DNA of 6,767 nt, taken from CAZCEC01 sp964497615 (GTDB lineage Bacteria; Chloroflexota; Anaerolineae; Anaerolineales; UBA6663). Under the pieces are notes generated by a model, which saw nothing but the letters and a program-made list of their open reading frames with translations, had not been told where the DNA came from and searched no databases. Where the stretch lies: positions 1 to 6,767 of the forward strand of contig CAZCEC010000134.1 in NCBI GenBank assembly GCA_964497615.1, given 5' to 3'. Numbering within the stretch: the first letter of the stretch is position 1; each line of letters starts with the position of its first letter. Shown here piece after piece: positions 4,442 to 6,767 of this stretch. The translations under genes and the position numbers were made by a program.

Positions 4442-6558
4442 ATCCCTTGGGCCATCGCCGCCCGCCCGCGCCGCCCGAGCGGTCCGCGCGCCTGCGCCTG
4501 CTCGTCGTCCTCGCCGGTGTGCCCGCCATGTTGTCACTCGGCTGGGTCGCCGATATCTGGGTGCCGGTGGTGCTGGCGCTGGCTGGGCTGGCCGCCGGGC
4601 ACTACTACAGTTGGCGCGCCGCCCACCGCCCACGCGCCTCCACCCTCGCCCGCCTCATCATCTTCGTCGCCCTGCATGCGGCCCTGTTGTGGATGTGCGC
4701 CGGGCTGTTCGTGGCCGGCGCGCTGCCCCAGGCCGAGTTCGCCCTGTTCGCCCAGGCCATCACCAGCTTCGACCTGCGCACGCGCGGCAACCTCTTCGCC
4801 TCCCTGGCGATGAGTCTCTTGTCCCTCTACGTGGCCGCCACCCTCAGCCGCGACACGTCGCTAATCGTCTTTGTGCTCTTCTTCCTGGTTCTGGTGCTGG
4901 CCGTCTTCTACCAGGCCGAACTGGAGAGCGGCCGCGCCCATGCCACCACACCCGGTCTGCCCGTCCTAATGCCCATCGCCCGTCCAGGCGCCGCCGCGAC
5001 CGCCTCTCGCCTGCGCCCCGCCGTCGGCTATGGCGCAGTCCTGATCGTGCTAGCCGCCCTGGTCTTTGCCTTCACCCCGCGTTTCGCGGGCCGGCCCATG
5101 CTGCCGCCCTTCTCCCTCGACCTTCCCATCCCGCGCGGCACCACCGCCCAAATCGTCAACCCCGCTGTGCCCCTTGTTCAGATCAATGGCTGGTCTAGCG
5201 GCGAGAGCGACTACTACTACGGCTTCGACCAGCGCCTCGACCTCACCTACCGCGGCGGCCTGTCCGATGCCGTCGTCATGTACGTGCGTTCGCCCGCCTG
5301 GAGCTATTGGCGCAGCCACTCCTACGACACCTACACCGGCACCGCCTGGGAGCAGACCGCCACCCGCGTAATCGATCTGGCCCAGGACAATCGCGAAATC
5401 TACTTCGAGATCCCCGCCGACGCGCAAGCCCTGGGCGAGGAGGTCGTGCAGTCCTTCTTCCTCGTCGGCGATCAGCCGAATCTTGTCTTTGCCGCTTACC
5501 GCCCCGTGGAAGCCTATCTCAACACGGATTCGCTCGTGCTCGACGCGGGCGACGGTCTCCGTGTCGGCGAGCCGATGCGCGCCGGGACTACCTACACCAT
5601 CGTCTCACGCCGCCCCGACTTCTCTGCTGAGGCCTTGCGTCAGGCCGGCAGCGATTACCCCACCGCCGTCACCGCCCGCTACCTCCAGGTGCCCGCCAGC
5701 CTCTCGCCCCGCGTTCGCGAACTGGCCCGCTCCCTCACCGCCCTCGCGCCCACCTCCTACGATCAGGCCGTGGCTTTGCGCGACTACCTGCTCACCATCC
5801 CCTACGACTTCTTCCCCCCGCCGCACCCGCCCGGCGCCGAAACGGTAGACACCTTCCTCTTTGTGGATCAGCGTGGTGTCTGCGAGCAGTTCGCCACCTC
5901 CCTGGCCGTGATGCTGCGCAGCCTGGGCGTGCCCGCCCGCCTCGTCGCCGGCTACGGGGCTGGTGATTACAACGCCCTGTCCGGCTACTACACCGTGCGC
6001 GCCTCCCACGCCCACGCCTGGGTGGAGGTCTACTTCCCCGGCTATGGTTGGGTGCCCTTCGACCCCACCCCCGGCTGGACCCCCGACCCCTACACCGCGC
6101 CGGTCCAGCGCTGGCTCTTCTCCAGTGCCGCCCGCGGCCTGCCCGATCTGCCCATCCGGTCCCTGGCCGCCGCTGGCCGCGCCCTGGCCGGGGCCGCCTT
6201 TGGTCCCATACTGGTCCTCGTCGCCATTGCCATGCTCATCGCCGCCGCCTGGCTCCTTCGTCTTGCCTGGCAGTTGCGCCGCGCCGAGCGCCTGCCCGGC
6301 CTCGTCGCCCTCGACGGTCACCCCCACCGCCGCCGCATCCTCGCCGCCTACCACCTCGGCCAGCGCCGCCTCAAGCGCTTCCGCGCCGCTGCTGAAACCC
6401 CGCGCGAATTTGCCCAGCGTATCCGCCTCGAAGATTGGGCCGATATCACCACCGCGGTCGAGCAGGCCGCCTACCGGCCCGCCGCCCCCGAACCTGGCCT
6501 GGCTGAACGCGTGGAGGCGATTGTGCAGCGTCTGCGCACGCCGAAGCACAAATCCTGA
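4438..6558 (+). CDS. TgpA-like transglutaminase-fold membrane protein with DUF4129-like tail
   Basis: This 706-residue membrane protein resembles the TgpA (DUF3488/transglutaminase-like) family. It has hydrophobic segments at about 20-37, 40-57, 72-96, 118-155 (probably two helices) and 195-213. A long extracytoplasmic region leads to the transglutaminase-like core, then comes a further helix at about 588-613 and a basic cytoplasmic tail. The cysteine-protease-like triad is complete: C482 in RGVCEQFA, H526 in HAHAWVEV and D542 in PFDPTPGW. The tail (about 628-685, with AAYHLGQRRLKRF and ETPREFAQRI) looks like the DUF4129 domain common at this position. ATG 4438 overlaps the DUF58 stop as ATGA and gives a short proline- and arginine-rich cytoplasmic leader. 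An in-frame TTG at 4405 is less likely. The catalytic core should face outside the membrane. Substrates could be envelope proteins or peptides; protease or crosslinking activity cannot be told apart. Confidence 0.93.
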   Translation: MNPLGHRRPPAPPERSARLRLLVVLAGVPAMLSLGWVADIWVPVVLALAGLAAGHYYSWRAAHRPRASTLARLIIFVALHAALLWMCAGLFVAGALPQAEFALFAQAITSFDLRTRGNLFASLAMSLLSLYVAATLSRDTSLIVFVLFFLVLVLAVFYQAELESGRAHATTPGLPVLMPIARPGAAATASRLRPAVGYGAVLIVLAALVFAFTPRFAGRPMLPPFSLDLPIPRGTTAQIVNPAVPLVQINGWSSGESDYYYGFDQRLDLTYRGGLSDAVVMYVRSPAWSYWRSHSYDTYTGTAWEQTATRVIDLAQDNREIYFEIPADAQALGEEVVQSFFLVGDQPNLVFAAYRPVEAYLNTDSLVLDAGDGLRVGEPMRAGTTYTIVSRRPDFSAEALRQAGSDYPTAVTARYLQVPASLSPRVRELARSLTALAPTSYDQAVALRDYLLTIPYDFFPPPHPPGAETVDTFLFVDQRGVCEQFATSLAVMLRSLGVPARLVAGYGAGDYNALSGYYTVRASHAHAWVEVYFPGYGWVPFDPTPGWTPDPYTAPVQRWLFSSAARGLPDLPIRSLAAAGRALAGAAFGPILVLVAIAMLIAAAWLLRLAWQLRRAERLPGLVALDGHPHRRRILAAYHLGQRRLKRFRAAAETPREFAQRIRLEDWADITTAVEQAAYRPAAPEPGLAERVEAIVQRLRTPKHKS

Positions 6559-6657
6559 CGGCCCACTTATGGCACCTTCACACGGCGGGTAGTCAAGTCC
6601 TCGCCTCGGCCATACGGTTTCCGGCAGCAATCTACCCCGATGGCACTTGCTCTGGAA

Positions 6658-6673
6658 GCCGGATTGATCCGGC
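6658..6673. repeat. 16-bp palindrome 100 bp after the operon end
   Basis: GCCGGAT-TG-ATCCGGC is a perfect inverted repeat with 7-bp arms, or as RNA a 6-bp stem with a TTGA loop. It lies 99 nt past the transglutaminase stop. No T-run follows, so it is at best a weak terminator or a protein-binding palindrome. In GC-rich DNA, short palindromes of this sort are also expected by chance. Confidence 0.4.
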
Positions 6674-6683
6674 GTCGATCATA

Positions 6684-6706
6684 GCCCGGCGTCTTCAGCG
6701 CCGGGC
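6684..6706. repeat. GC-rich hairpin, 8-bp perfect stem
   Basis: GCCCGGCG (6684-6691) and CGCCGGGC (6699-6706) are exact reverse complements around the 7-nt loop TCTTCAG. The stem would be very stable in RNA and could slow polymerase or protect the 3' end of the operon message. It is not followed by a T-run, so it does not meet the standard intrinsic-terminator pattern. Confidence 0.5.
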
Positions 6707-6762
6707 GGCGTTGGGCATGTCGCACGCACGTATCATCCCTCCGCCTGCAACGCCGGGCGGCG
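6699..6762. repeat. Direct repeat of CGCCGGGCGGCG (6699-6710 and 6751-6762)
   Basis: The 12-mer CGCCGGGCGGCG occurs twice, 52 bp apart. The match extends leftward to 15 bp with one mismatch (CAGCGCCGGGCGGCG versus CAACGCCGGGCGGCG). The second copy ends within 5 bp of the window edge, so more copies could follow. It may be the start of a small intergenic repeat array, or two chance GC-rich matches. Confidence 0.4.
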
Positions 6763-6767
6763 CCGGG

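Larger units (their letters stand above)
6559..6767. other. Right-edge region with no supportable gene
   Basis: After the transglutaminase stop I find no coding region with a plausible start, ribosome site or recognisable protein, and no tRNA or rRNA pattern. One plus-strand frame stays open through the whole stretch, but it has no early start codon and a low-complexity, non-family translation, as expected by chance at this GC content. The stretch contains a 16-bp palindrome, an 8-bp-stem hairpin and a repeated 12-mer, described separately. It could be the 3' untranslated part of the operon followed by an intergenic repeat block or the flank of a gene outside the window. Confidence 0.6.

Noticed and set aside
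5605..6630. Long minus-strand open frame opposite the transglutaminase gene
   Set aside because: The translation is dominated by glycine, alanine and valine without a recognisable domain, and it overlies the conserved catalytic triad region.
6640..6684. Short ATG frame of 14 codons, as a leader peptide
   Set aside because: No ribosome site, no notable composition and no downstream gene in view.
1..6767. Phage, defence, CRISPR or mobile-element system
   Set aside because: No transposase, integrase, nuclease, regular repeat array or compositional break is visible; the genes are ordinary chromosomal families.

Overview
The window is very GC-rich and densely coding, with strong G/C preference at third codon positions. 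That preference produces many long spurious antisense and out-of-frame reading frames. Gene content and protein style suggest a Chloroflexota (Anaerolineae-like) chromosome. The clues are a stand-alone V4R-domain protein, a PIG-L/LmbE deacetylase with a characteristic GYRDSGMPG stretch, and a MoxR/DUF58/transglutaminase operon. The lineage is inferred from recalled protein style, not from a search.

Left part (1-1098): the C-terminal half of a LutC-type LUD-domain protein runs off the left edge. A 211-residue V4R-domain protein follows after 20 bp. A perfect TATAAT lies 8 nt before its ATG, which fits leaderless transcription. The gap between this gene and the convergent deacetylase gene holds a 27-nt imperfect hairpin that resembles a dispersed repeat.

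Middle (1099-2052): a zinc-dependent LmbE/PIG-L family N-deacetylase is encoded on the minus strand. It is separated by a 93-bp divergent intergenic region from a plus-strand operon. Each side of that region has a candidate extended -10 element.

Right part (2053-6558): four plus-strand genes in close succession encode a MoxR-family AAA+ ATPase, a 57-residue two-helix membrane protein, a DUF58 membrane protein, and a 706-residue TgpA-like transglutaminase membrane protein with a C-terminal DUF4129-like tail. Two junctions are ATGA overlaps and the third gap is 5 bp, so translational coupling is likely. The small membrane gene is easily missed because another frame stays open across it, but it has the best Shine-Dalgarno sequence in the operon. 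MoxR, DUF58 and transglutaminase genes commonly occur together. The likely scheme is an AAA+ ATPase acting with a DUF58 adaptor on an envelope-associated transglutaminase-fold enzyme, but the substrate cannot be read from the sequence.

The last 209 bp contain no supportable gene but do hold GC-rich palindromes and a repeated 12-mer. I see no mobile element, CRISPR array, rRNA or tRNA. The region is mostly ordinary. The items most worth a second look are the hidden small membrane gene, the two leaderless-type promoters and the 1053-1079 hairpin.
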